Below are positions 1 through 6,452 of a DNA stretch of 64,000 nt, in pieces. The translations under genes and the position numbers were made by a program. The DNA is from CAWAND01 sp963797485 (GTDB lineage Bacteria > Chloroflexota > Anaerolineae > Anaerolineales > E44-bin32): assembly GCA_963797485.1 (NCBI GenBank), contig CAWCPF010000003.1:186001-250000 (forward strand). The letters run 5' to 3'. Within the stretch, counting starts at the first letter, position 1; every line of letters starts with the position of its first letter. The notes under the pieces were generated by a model that saw only the letters and a program-made list of their open reading frames with translations, had not been told where the DNA came from and ran no database searches.

Positions 1-24
1 ATGCTGCTCGAGTCGGAAGACTGA
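1..24 (+). CDS. 3' end of an upstream gene (partial)
   Basis: The first eight codons read to a TGA at 22-24 and would encode a C-terminus ending LLESED. The gene downstream follows after 36 bases on the same strand and has its own Shine-Dalgarno-like GGAG, so this is probably the tail of a gene cut by the window edge. The ATG at position 1 is more likely an internal methionine than a start. No function can be assigned. Confidence 0.3.
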   Translation: MLLESED

Positions 25-60
25 GGTCGCGGCGGCGCAGCCGGCCGGAGACGGATCCCA

Positions 61-580
61 ATGTTCGATCGAAATCTTGCGCGCCATCCGTTTGGACCCA
101 AGCTTATATCGCGAAGCGGCGGCCGACGAAAAGCTGAACGGCGAGGCGACCCTGGTTGTGCTTGGCGCCACGCTGCTGTCGGCCATCGGGCTGGGATTTT
201 CCAGCCGGCACTGGGGGTTGACCTTCGGCGCCGAACTGATCAACGGCCTGCTGTTGGGCTGGCTGCTGTGGGCCGTCATCGCCAATCTGATTGGGGACTT
301 TCTGGGCGGGCGCAGCCAGTTGGGCAGCATGATCCGGGCGCTTGGCTACGCCAACGCCCCCCAATTCATCGGCCTGCTCAGCTTTCTGTCCTGTGTAGGC
401 TGGGTGTTCAGGCTGGCGGCCTGGGCCCTGACCATCGCCGCCGGGGTGATCGCCATCCGCGAGACCATGGAGTTCGACACGCTCAAGTCCATCGTCACCG
501 CCGTGCTAGGCCTGGCTGTGTATGTGCTGTTCAATATCTTCATCGGTGTGTTCTTCAGCGGGGTCGGGCTCTTTAGCTGA
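61..580 (+). CDS. Yip1-family membrane protein, one frameshift near the start
   Basis: This is a small integral membrane protein of about 170 residues. The amphipathic N-terminus (RAIRLDPSLYREAAAD) followed by four to five hydrophobic segments is typical of bacterial Yip1-domain (DUF1282-like) proteins of unknown function. The reading frame from residue 5 onward is open and ends at 580. The natural start MFDR lies at ATG 61, preceded by GGAG, but is one base out of frame: GATCGAAATC at 67-76 seems to carry one extra A, so MFDR plus ILRAIRLDP would be the intended N-terminus. Without that correction only a TTG start at 77 is available. Family membership is fairly secure, cellular role unknown. 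Confidence 0.75.
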
Positions 581-610
581 CTAACCCAACTTTCAAGTCA
601 ATCGAGTCTC

Positions 611-642
611 GGGGCTGTCTCAGGTACTACCGAGACAGCCCC
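611..642 (+). terminator. Hairpin downstream of the Yip1-like gene
   Basis: GGGGCTGTCTC (611-621) pairs perfectly with GAGACAGCCCC (632-642) around a 10-base loop. It sits 30 bases after the stop at 580. No U-run follows, so it may act as a 3'-end stabiliser rather than a classical terminator. The same GGGGCTGTCYC arm is reused at 931 and near 27,553. Confidence 0.5.
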
Positions 643-698
643 ATCCATGTGCTGAAACCCCAAAGACCGGCTGAGCCGCGACCCGGATCTGGCCCGTA

Positions 699-806
699 CC
701 CCCCCACCCCTGACCCCTCCCCTTATGAGGAATTCTCCCCCTCTCCGCCAGGACGGCCAGTCATAAGGAATCCCCAAGGCGGAGAGGGGGTCGGGGGGTG
801 AGGCCG
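699..806. repeat. Dispersed C/G-tract inverted-repeat element, copy 1
   Basis: This lies in the 410-base gap between 580 and 991. CCCCCTCTCCGCC (737-749) pairs with GGCGGAGAGGGGG (778-790). A second pair, CCTTATGA (721-728) and TCATAAGG (761-768), is interleaved with it in the order a-b-a'-b'. The outer flanks are C-rich and G-rich runs (CCCCCACCCCTGACC, then GGTCGGGGGGTGAGG). Related elements occur at 3770, 3890, 23355 and 27397. Apart from this element and the two hairpins, no gene was recognised in the gap. Confidence 0.6.
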
Positions 807-930
807 ACGGCGCCGGGTGACTGGCCACACCATGAGCAGGAACATCGCCCCGGTGTCATCATGAAGGCGATGGCAGCCGGATGCGCCCGCACCTGGGTCG
901 AGGGGGGAGCGGATCGAGATAAAAGGAAAC

Positions 931-956
931 GGGGCTGCCCGACTTGGGACAGCCCC
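931..956 (-). terminator. Terminator of the toastrack-like lipoprotein gene
   Basis: Read on the minus strand, GGGGCTGTCCC pairs with GGGCAGCCCC and is followed by GTTTCCTTTTATC. This sits about 35 bases beyond the stop at 991 and has the stem plus T-rich tail of an intrinsic terminator. Confidence 0.6.
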
Positions 957-990
957 GGCCGTTTCTAGTTATGTTCACCCGTGTGGGGCA

Positions 991-1881
991 TCAAGGGTTG
1001 CGCACGGTCAATTGTCCGGCGCTGATGTCCACGTGGATGGTGAGTGTCGGCCCGTCCGCAGACGGGTTGAACTCGGTGCCGCCGCCCTGGAAGCTTCCCT
1101 GCATGTCGATGTTGGCCATGCCGGCGTTGAGGTCGAACACCACGCGCATGTCTTGGGGGATAACCAGGCTAACCTGGCAGACACCCGCCTCGATGCTGAC
1201 ATCGGCGTCGGACCTGAAGTCACCTGTGAAATCGAGCGTGTAGTCCCCGGCGCCGCCATTGAAGGTCAGGGTCTCAGGCTCGGCATTCGCCAAGCCAGTC
1301 AGAGAGACGCTGGAAGCGCCGGTTGAATACGACAGTTTCTTCATCGGCACTTGGTTTGGCTCGGAGAAATCGATGTCTACCATCGCCGCGCCGTCATCGA
1401 CGCTCAGCGAATTGATGGACAAACCGCCGAGGTCCATATGCGCCCGGTATGCGCCGGCGTGGATGGCCAGGTCGATGGGTTGGGTGCCAAGCCGCAGATC
1501 CCAGGTGTTCACAACCTGGTCTCCGAAGTTCAGCGGGATGCGGCTGTCGTTCAACTTGCCGCTGGACATAGTCACAGCGCCCGCGGCCTGCGTGATCTCC
1601 GGCTTCAATTCGACGACGTTGTAGGTGGCTGTGCCTTCGACGAGGCCGCTGGCGGCGCCGGGTGCCAGGTTGAATTCGCCGGCCCCGAAGTTGAACTCCA
1701 AGGAGGCCGGGCTGGCATCCGGCGCTGGGATCTGGATGGTGTCGGTCTGGGTTGGGCCGGTTGGCACGCTGCCGCCTTGGAAGTTGGGAAGTTCGAAGCT
1801 CGGAAGGCTGAGGTTGCAGCCGCAGGCCAGGCTCACCAGCGCCAACAGGCTCAGCGCCAGGATGGGGATTTGGGTGGACAT
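991..1881 (-). CDS. Lipoprotein with toastrack/LiaF-like beta domain
   Basis: This 296-residue secreted lipoprotein has a hydrophobic signal (residues 1-20) ending in a lipobox SLAC with Cys20, then a P/T-rich linker. From about residue 55 come repeated beta-strand stretches with alternating G/A/S (FNFGAGEFNLAPGA, FNGGAGDYTLDFTG), the pattern of DUF2154/DUF4097 toastrack domains found in LiaF and many Chloroflexota lipoproteins. Such domains are thought to sense or scaffold at the membrane surface; no catalytic residues are visible. The start ATG at 1881 has GGAGG upstream. A CRP-type palindrome lies about 80 bases upstream at 1960-1977. Domain class likely, function unknown. Confidence 0.75.
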   Translation of the reverse strand: MSTQIPILALSLLALVSLACGCNLSLPSFELPNFQGGSVPTGPTQTDTIQIPAPDASPASLEFNFGAGEFNLAPGAASGLVEGTATYNVVELKPEITQAAGAVTMSSGKLNDSRIPLNFGDQVVNTWDLRLGTQPIDLAIHAGAYRAHMDLGGLSINSLSVDDGAAMVDIDFSEPNQVPMKKLSYSTGASSVSLTGLANAEPETLTFNGGAGDYTLDFTGDFRSDADVSIEAGVCQVSLVIPQDMRVVFDLNAGMANIDMQGSFQGGGTEFNPSADGPTLTIHVDISAGQLTVRNP

Positions 1882-1959
1882 AGGGGGTTTCCTCCAGGAG
1901 ATGGTTGAGGGCGCGATGGTCTGTCACACTCTACGCAATTTTCAGCCATCGGTCGCGGC

Positions 1960-1977
1960 TTGTGAAGTATTTCACAT
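1960..1977. promoter_or_regulatory. CRP/FNR-type palindrome (TGTGA-N6-TCACA)
   Basis: TTGTGAAGTATTTCACAT contains the exact TGTGA-N6-TCACA core of CRP-family sites and also resembles Rex operators. It lies between the AAC(3)-like gene and the toastrack-like lipoprotein gene, upstream of the latter. It is one of several near-identical palindromes in this window (16778, 24579, 29702, 41190, 56021). Confidence 0.5.
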
Positions 1978-2022
1978 ACTTGCCCGCGGTAGTCAAATGT
2001 CACTCGCGGGGGTGCGAGCGGA

Positions 2023-2829
2023 TCAAGACGCTCGGCGATTGAGCCAGTCGACGGCGTAATCGACCGCCGGCCGCATCCGGAACAAGCGCGCCTGAGCTGA
2101 CCCGACCCGGCCGGTGTGCACCGGATGGGTGCGTTCAAACTCGGCGCCAAGGTCGGCGAACGGGTCGCTGTCGATGACGACATCGCGGAGGGGCAGCCAT
2201 CGGCGTTGGCCATCGACCAGCACCGGCGCGTGCGTTTCGGTGCGCGCCGGCGCGGCCAGCCGATACTCGGCCAGATGGAACGAGGTGTTGCTTTCGAAGC
2301 CGGCGCCGAGCAGCAGCACCCACCCGTCAAGCTCATACAGCCGTCCCAAGGGAGACGCCTCGCCCAGGCCATCGTCCAGGCTGTGGTCGTCCGTCAGGCG
2401 ATAGGCGGCCGGGCCGAAGGCCGCGAAGGAGAACTGCGGATGCCGGCTGCGCAGGACGCCGGGCCAGGTCCGAAAGAGCTCGGGGATCCGGCCCATAACG
2501 CGGGTCGAGGTGCGCTCGGGGTCAAAAGCCGGCAGGCTGTCTCGGATCACCGGCCACCAGGTTTCAGGCACGGGCGGGTGCTGCCAAAGGGCGGGATCAG
2601 ACAGGTCACCGCTGTGGGTGGGCATCATCAATGTGCCGCCGGGGGCGAGCGTGTCCAGCAGGGCCAGAAGGACGGCTGGCGCGCCGCCGCTCACCCACCC
2701 CAGGGCGCTGAGCGAACTGTGGACCAGCACGCTCATGTCCGGCCGTAAGCCCAGGGCGGTTAAGTCGGCCGCCAAACTGAGGCGGGTGCGGGGTTCGGGA
2801 GTGGCATGGATGAGCTCGGCCTCGTTCAT
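2023..2829 (-). CDS. AAC(3)-family aminoglycoside N3-acetyltransferase-like protein
   Basis: The 268 residues are the normal length for this family, which uses acetyl-CoA to acetylate the 3-amino group of aminoglycosides; YokD-like members have unknown substrates. Visible family blocks are VHSSLSALGWVSGG near residue 36, PTHSGDLSDP near 94, RSRHPQFSFAAFGP near 126, DDGLGEASPLGRLYELDG, and LLLGAGFESNTSFHLAEYR near 172, which holds the conserved His region. Environmental homologues are common and often do not confer resistance, so resistance should not be assumed. The minus-strand start ATG at 2829 is preceded by GAGAGGAAACA. Confidence 0.85.
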   Translation of the reverse strand: MNEAELIHATPEPRTRLSLAADLTALGLRPDMSVLVHSSLSALGWVSGGAPAVLLALLDTLAPGGTLMMPTHSGDLSDPALWQHPPVPETWWPVIRDSLPAFDPERTSTRVMGRIPELFRTWPGVLRSRHPQFSFAAFGPAAYRLTDDHSLDDGLGEASPLGRLYELDGWVLLLGAGFESNTSFHLAEYRLAAPARTETHAPVLVDGQRRWLPLRDVVIDSDPFADLGAEFERTHPVHTGRVGSAQARLFRMRPAVDYAVDWLNRRAS

Positions 2830-2842
2830 GGGTTGTTTCCTC

Positions 2843-3013
2843 TCAGGGCGGGTGAGGAGCCTGGCCGCCGATGGCGCGGATGTCGTCGTCGATCTTGTGC
2901 TGGGGATAGCCCATGGCCTAGCGGTAGAGGCCGATCGGCAAACGCACCAGCTCGCGCAGGATAGCGCGCGGCGCCGGAAAAAGTCGGACGGGGCCGGAGT
3001 CAGTCGCTATCAT
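2843..3013 (-). pseudogene. Possible small ORF with an in-frame TAG
   Basis: A minus-strand frame starts at ATG 3013 and reads RAILRELVRLPIGLYR, then TAG (2918-2920), then continues in the same frame as AMGYPQHKIDDDIRAIGGQ to a TGA at 2843. The composition on both sides of the TAG looks protein-like, and it directly precedes the AAC(3)-like gene on the same strand. It could be a small broken gene, or a 31-residue peptide followed by non-coding DNA. I do not recognise the family. Confidence 0.2.
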
Positions 3014-3027
3014 ACGCCTTCGCCAAT

Positions 3028-3670
3028 TCAGGGATGAACTGCGGTCAGGATTTCGCTGGGAACCGACCAGTCAACCACCACGCGGCGCTCGACCGGATCG
3101 AACCCGGCGGCGGCGGCCAGGCCGGATAGCTTGAGCGGCCGGCAGCCGGCGCACAGCGTTGGGCTGAGGGCGTACACCGCCTTCCATAACCCGACCAAGG
3201 CACGGCTGGCGAGGTCGACGCCCTCGGTCATGGCCACGACGACCAGCCGCCCGCCGGGCCTCAGGCAGCGCCGGAATTCGGCCAGGGCGCGGCGCCAGGT
3301 CCGCCGGGGCCATCAGATCGAGCACATAAGCTGCATACACCCGATCGAAGGTTTGAGGGCCGAAGGGCAGGCGGACGCCATCCGCCTGGCACACAGGCGA
3401 TCCCGTCCGGCGAAGGGTCAGGCGGGCCATGACCGAGGACAGGTCCAAACCAACCGCCAGGCCGCCGGGCTGGACGGCAGCGGCCAAACGGGCATGCTGC
3501 CGGCCGGTGCCGACCCCGATTTCGAGCAGGCGCAGGCCCGGGCCGAGGTTCAACTGCTGGCTGCCAAACTGCTGGCCGCGGCCCTCGAACGCGCCGGCCA
3601 GGTCGTAAGCGCGGCCGATCAGGTCGTACAGGCGCTTCGCCGCCGGCGGCGGCAGAGTTTTTTCAAGCAT
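3028..3670 (-). CDS. Class I SAM-dependent methyltransferase, frameshifted
   Basis: The N-terminal part (from ATG 3670) carries motif I LLEIGVGTGRQ near residue 50, followed by an acidic strand end VGLDLS and the DRVYAAYVLDLM segment. After MAPADL the frame shifts: an extra base in the GG at about 3295-3296 must be skipped to continue RRALAEFRRCLRPGGRLVVVAM, which is the expected post-motif III region, through to the stop at 3028. Rejoined, the protein is about 213 residues, typical for UbiE/methyltransf_11 enzymes. Substrate unknown. The shift is either a consensus error or a recent mutation, since both halves are otherwise intact. Confidence 0.75.
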
Positions 3671-3769
3671 ATGTCTTCATCCTCGGCGCGTGCGTGCTTA
3701 GGATATCGCCCTGAGTGGGAGTGTCAAGGGTTGGGGGTCAGGCTTGCAAGTTGACGCGCCCCCTTCGGC

Positions 3770-3841
3770 CTCACCCCCCGACCCCCTCTCCGCCTCGGGG
3801 GATTCCGCGTGGCTGGGTGTGTTGGCGGAGAGGGGGTGAGG
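3770..3841. repeat. Dispersed inverted-repeat element, copy 2
   Basis: CCCCCTCTCCGCC (3782-3794) and GGCGGAGAGGGGG (3824-3836) are the same arms as in copy 1 at 737-790, extended by CTCACC and GGTGAG flanks. The 371-base gap 3671-4041 consists almost entirely of this copy, the hairpin at 3851 and the next copy; no gene is visible in it. Confidence 0.6.
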
Positions 3842-3850
3842 TTCTCAGAA

Positions 3851-3881
3851 GGAGACGGGGGAGCTTTGCTCCCCCGTCTCC
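3851..3881. repeat. Perfect 14-bp hairpin between two repeat copies
   Basis: GGAGACGGGGGAGC (3851-3864) pairs perfectly with GCTCCCCCGTCTCC (3868-3881) with a three-base TTT loop. It lies downstream of the converging region between the methyltransferase and LuxR-type genes, and could terminate or stabilise transcripts. No T-tract follows on either strand. Confidence 0.5.
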
Positions 3882-3887
3882 TTGGAT

Positions 3888-3972
3888 TTCTATCCCCTCC
3901 CCCTGGGTTGGCTGCAAGTAAGTGTGAGCAACCTTTTCCCAGGGGGAGGGGTCAGGGTAGGGGTCGACGTGC
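3888..3972. repeat. Dispersed inverted-repeat element, copy 3
   Basis: CCCCTCCCCCTGGG (3894-3907) pairs with CCCAGGGGGAGGGG (3938-3951). The segment right after the left arm, CTGGGTTGGCTGCAAGTA, is shared with copies at 23377 and 27434. The right flank ends in GGTCGACGTGCC, compared with GTAGACATGCC and GTAGACGCGCC in the other copies, so the element has a conserved end. Confidence 0.6.
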
Positions 3973-4041
3973 CGCTCAGATGGGGGCTCAGCCGAGAGGG
4001 GGGCGATGCCGTCCTGGAAGGCCGCCGGATGGGCTGCGGGG

Positions 4042-4443
4042 TCAGGCCCCGGGGTCCGACCCGCGGAGCCGCAGGTCGAGCAGGCGCACGCGCAGGTCGG
4101 CTTTGCTGGCGGCGTCAAACTTGTCCAGGATGTGGCGCACGTGGGTCTTGACCGTTTCCGGCGACACCACCAGCGCGGCGGCGATCTGGCGGTTGGTGAA
4201 GCCGCGCAGGGTCAGCCGGGCGACCTGCTGCTGGCGCGGCGTAAGCGCATCCAGCGCCGCCTGGGCGTGCTTGTGTCTCAGGGCCTGGTCGAGGCCGTCG
4301 GTCAGCAGCTCGCAGGCCAGGGTCTGCGGCGAGCGCCCGCGGCGCTCGGCCGCGTGCCGCAGACGGGCGCTCAACTCGGAGTCGAGTTCCAAATGGATCC
4401 CGCTTTGGCCCGCTTCGGGCTGGCTGCGCAGCCGATTGAGCAA
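4042..4443 (-). CDS. LuxR/GerE-type transcriptional regulator with RHH-like N-terminus
   Basis: The C-terminal half (LTPRQQQVARLTLRGFTNRQ, then AAALVVSPETVKTHVRHILDK) is a clear GerE/LuxR helix-turn-helix. The N-terminal segment IHLELDSELSARLRHAAERRGRSPQTLACELL looks like a ribbon-helix-helix-like or coiled domain rather than a receiver or ligand domain, so this is a stand-alone DNA-binding protein of about 133 residues. The frame is open from ATG 4500, but a consensus promoter ends only two bases before that ATG, placing transcription initiation inside it. I therefore prefer TTG 4443 (or GTG 4449), which follow GGAGG at 4454-4458. It faces a lipoprotein/membrane-protein pair, its likely target. 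Confidence 0.75.
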   Translation of the reverse strand: MLNRLRSQPEAGQSGIHLELDSELSARLRHAAERRGRSPQTLACELLTDGLDQALRHKHAQAALDALTPRQQQVARLTLRGFTNRQIAAALVVSPETVKTHVRHILDKFDAASKADLRVRLLDLRLRGSDPGA

Positions 4444-4502
4444 ACCCACACCGCCTCCCGGGCGATCCCGTCGCGCCGCGCCCCGAGTTGCGGCTGCCAT
4501 GT

Positions 4503-4531
4503 ATTATATAGAACATATGTTCGTATGTCAA
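4503..4531 (-). promoter_or_regulatory. Consensus sigma-70 promoter with SOS-box-like palindrome in the spacer
   Basis: On the minus strand TTGACA (4531-4526) and TATAAT (4508-4503) are both perfect and separated by exactly 17 bases. The spacer contains the perfect palindrome GAACATATGTTC (4511-4522). With one flanking base it reads CGAACATATGTTCT, matching 13 of 14 positions of the Bacillus-type LexA box. Binding there would block the promoter, so the regulator gene is probably repressed by LexA or by its own product. Confidence 0.7.
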
Positions 4532-4576
4532 AGGCTGAGTGAGCGCGTTAAGACTTTGCAGGTGGAGAGTGAAGCC

Positions 4577-5443
4577 ATGACCATTGCAGCCATCATCGAA
4601 AACCTGCCTGCCAAGATGGGGAGGGCCGTGCTCGCGCTGGGCCTGGGCCTGGGGCTGTTCGCCTGCGGCCCAAAGCCCCAGCCGGCGACGCCGGCAACGG
4701 CGGCACTCACAGCCGCGGTGCAGCCTAGCCAGGCAGCCGCGACGGACACCCCGGTCGCCAGCGCCACTCCCAAAGCGCCGAGCGGCGACGAGGCCGTTCT
4801 GATCCTGGCGCCCGGCCCAGGCTCTCGCCTGGTCAGCCCGATCCATTTGAGCGGCGAGGCCGATCCGACCTTCGAACAGACGCTGGGGGTCCGGCTGTTG
4901 GCGGATGACGGGACGGAGCTGGCCGGCCTGACCACGACCATCCACGCGGACGCCGGCCAGCGGGGTCCGTTCGACATTGATATTCCGTTCAGCCTGAGCC
5001 AGCCGCGCCAGGCGTTCATCCAGGTGTTCGCCGCCAGCGCGCGCGACGGTGGTGTGACGCACCTGGCCTCGGTCGGCGTCCAACTGGCGCCCGATGGGGT
5101 GCCGGACATTCGCCCGGTCGAAACCCATCCGGAGCAAATCACCATCCTGGAACCCACGGCCGGGGCGGTGCTGAGCGGCGGGAGCCTGCATCTGGCAGGC
5201 TACGGATGGGCCGGCTTCGAACAGACGCTCGTGATCTCGGTTTATGATCTTCAGGGAGACAAGATCGGCGAGCAGCCGGTGATCGTGAATGCCCCCGACA
5301 TGGGCCAGCCCGGCCCGTTTGAGGCCGATGTCCCCTACACACTGACCCAGGCTGGGCCGGGGCGGGTGACCGTGCGAGATGTCAGCCCGGCCTTCGGCGG
5401 TGACACGCACGTGACCAGCGTCGAAGTCAGGCTGGAGCCATGA
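4577..5443 (+). CDS. Gmad2-domain lipoprotein
   Basis: The 288-residue protein starts at ATG 4577 behind GGTGGAG. A hydrophobic segment (residues 14-28) ends in LFAC with a lipid-attachment Cys, followed by a P/A/T-rich linker. Two copies of a Gmad2-like immunoglobulin-type domain follow: one begins ILAPGPGSRLVSPIHLSGEA, the second ILEPTAGAVLSGGSLHLAGY, and both contain the FEQTL signature and end in a THxxSVxVxL strand. Such domains are found in spore-germination proteins and in surface lipoproteins of Chloroflexota; role here unknown, probably envelope binding. The frame is open far upstream, but that extension runs antisense through the regulator gene. It overlaps the next gene by ATGA. 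Confidence 0.85.
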   Translation: MTIAAIIENLPAKMGRAVLALGLGLGLFACGPKPQPATPATAALTAAVQPSQAAATDTPVASATPKAPSGDEAVLILAPGPGSRLVSPIHLSGEADPTFEQTLGVRLLADDGTELAGLTTTIHADAGQRGPFDIDIPFSLSQPRQAFIQVFAASARDGGVTHLASVGVQLAPDGVPDIRPVETHPEQITILEPTAGAVLSGGSLHLAGYGWAGFEQTLVISVYDLQGDKIGEQPVIVNAPDMGQPGPFEADVPYTLTQAGPGRVTVRDVSPAFGGDTHVTSVEVRLEP

Positions 5444-6412
5444 GCGACCGGCCGACACTCCCGCCGCCTGATGCCGGCAAGCGAGCCGCCGATCGGGCGC
5501 GCTGGACGCGCATCACGGCCGCGTCCGTGCTGGTGCCGGCCGTCCCGCTGCTGCTGCTGTCCGTCCTGGCGCTGGCCAGCTTCTACGCCTCGCCGGCGCG
5601 TTTCGATCGCCTGCTCACCCAGCTTCCAGGACAGGAGCTGATCCGCTCGCTCCTGATCTTCGCCCCCGCCACGCTGCTGGGGATTGTCATCCTGGCGGTG
5701 CTGTACGCGCTCGAGCGGCCGCCCTCGGCGGCGCCCACGCAGCCCACCCCGGCAGCCAGGTCGACAACCAGCGGCGAGGTCCGGCGACTGGCGCCCGGAC
5801 TGCTCCTGCCGGCCGTGCTGCTGCTGTTGGTCACGGTGGCGCTGCGGATCTTTGCCTTCGTCGCCCCCGGGCGCTGGGCGGCGTTGCTGGCGCCGCTGCC
5901 GGGAGATCGATTCCTGGCGCCGCTCATTCGGGAGTCCCCCTGGGTCCTGCTGGTTCTGACCGCCGCTCTCGGTCTGTATGCGTGGCGAAGCTCGCGGCCG
6001 CAGGAGGGCGTCGAAAGCGGGGGAGCGGCGCGCCGGGTGGCTCGTCTTGGCGCCACGGCCACCCTGGTGGCGGCCGTGCCCATGCTGGGGCTCGCGCTGA
6101 CCGCCCTTGGCCTGTTCGCCGCCGCGCCGGAGCGCTTTGACGCGCTCGATGGCGCGACTCAGTGCGGAGACCTTCATTCGCCTCGGCCTGGTGTTCACGC
6201 CGGCGGCCTTGTTGAGTTTGGTGATGCTGGCGTCGCTGGTGCTGTTCTTCAGCCGGTTTTCACGTCCAACCGGCCCGCCGGCCGTTTCCGCACGCCCCCC
6301 GTCTTCGTCCCGGCAGACCCTGGCCGTGTGGGTGCTGACCGCCGGATTGGCACTCAGCGCCATGATTGGCCTGGGCCTCGGAGGTGTGGCCGTTTACCTG
6401 GTCTTGCGCTGA
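5440..6412 (+). CDS. Multi-pass membrane protein with internal repeats, frameshifted
   Basis: The gene overlaps the preceding lipoprotein stop by four bases, implying translational coupling. The product has a short polar N-terminus then pairs of transmembrane helices arranged as repeats: each has a hydrophobic helix, a short ARFD or ERFD loop with two or three leucines, then a second helix. The frame breaks at about 6147, where GCGCTCGATG appears to hold one extra base; removing it joins FDAL to MARLSAETFIRLGLVF and continues to the stop at 6412. About 323 residues. No family recognised; it likely forms a membrane partner for the lipoprotein encoded upstream. Confidence 0.65.
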
Positions 6413-6452
6413 GAGGCCCTGGCTGGGGGCTGTGTGGCGGCCCGGACGAGAT

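Noticed and set aside
1960..1977. Rex operator as the identity of the TTGTGAA palindromes
   Set aside because: Two of the six copies (16778 and 56021) do not keep the AA/TT next to TGTG that Rex needs, whereas the TGTGA-N6-TCACA core is invariant. Rex is not excluded for individual copies.
2023..2829. Acquired antibiotic-resistance gene or island
   Set aside because: The AAC(3)-like gene has no neighbouring resistance or mobility genes. Environmental members of this family often have no resistance role.
3809..4576. Open frame running from 3809 into the lipoprotein gene
   Set aside because: It crosses the dispersed repeats and runs antisense through the LuxR-type gene. The lipoprotein has its own ribosome-binding site and signal peptide at 4577.
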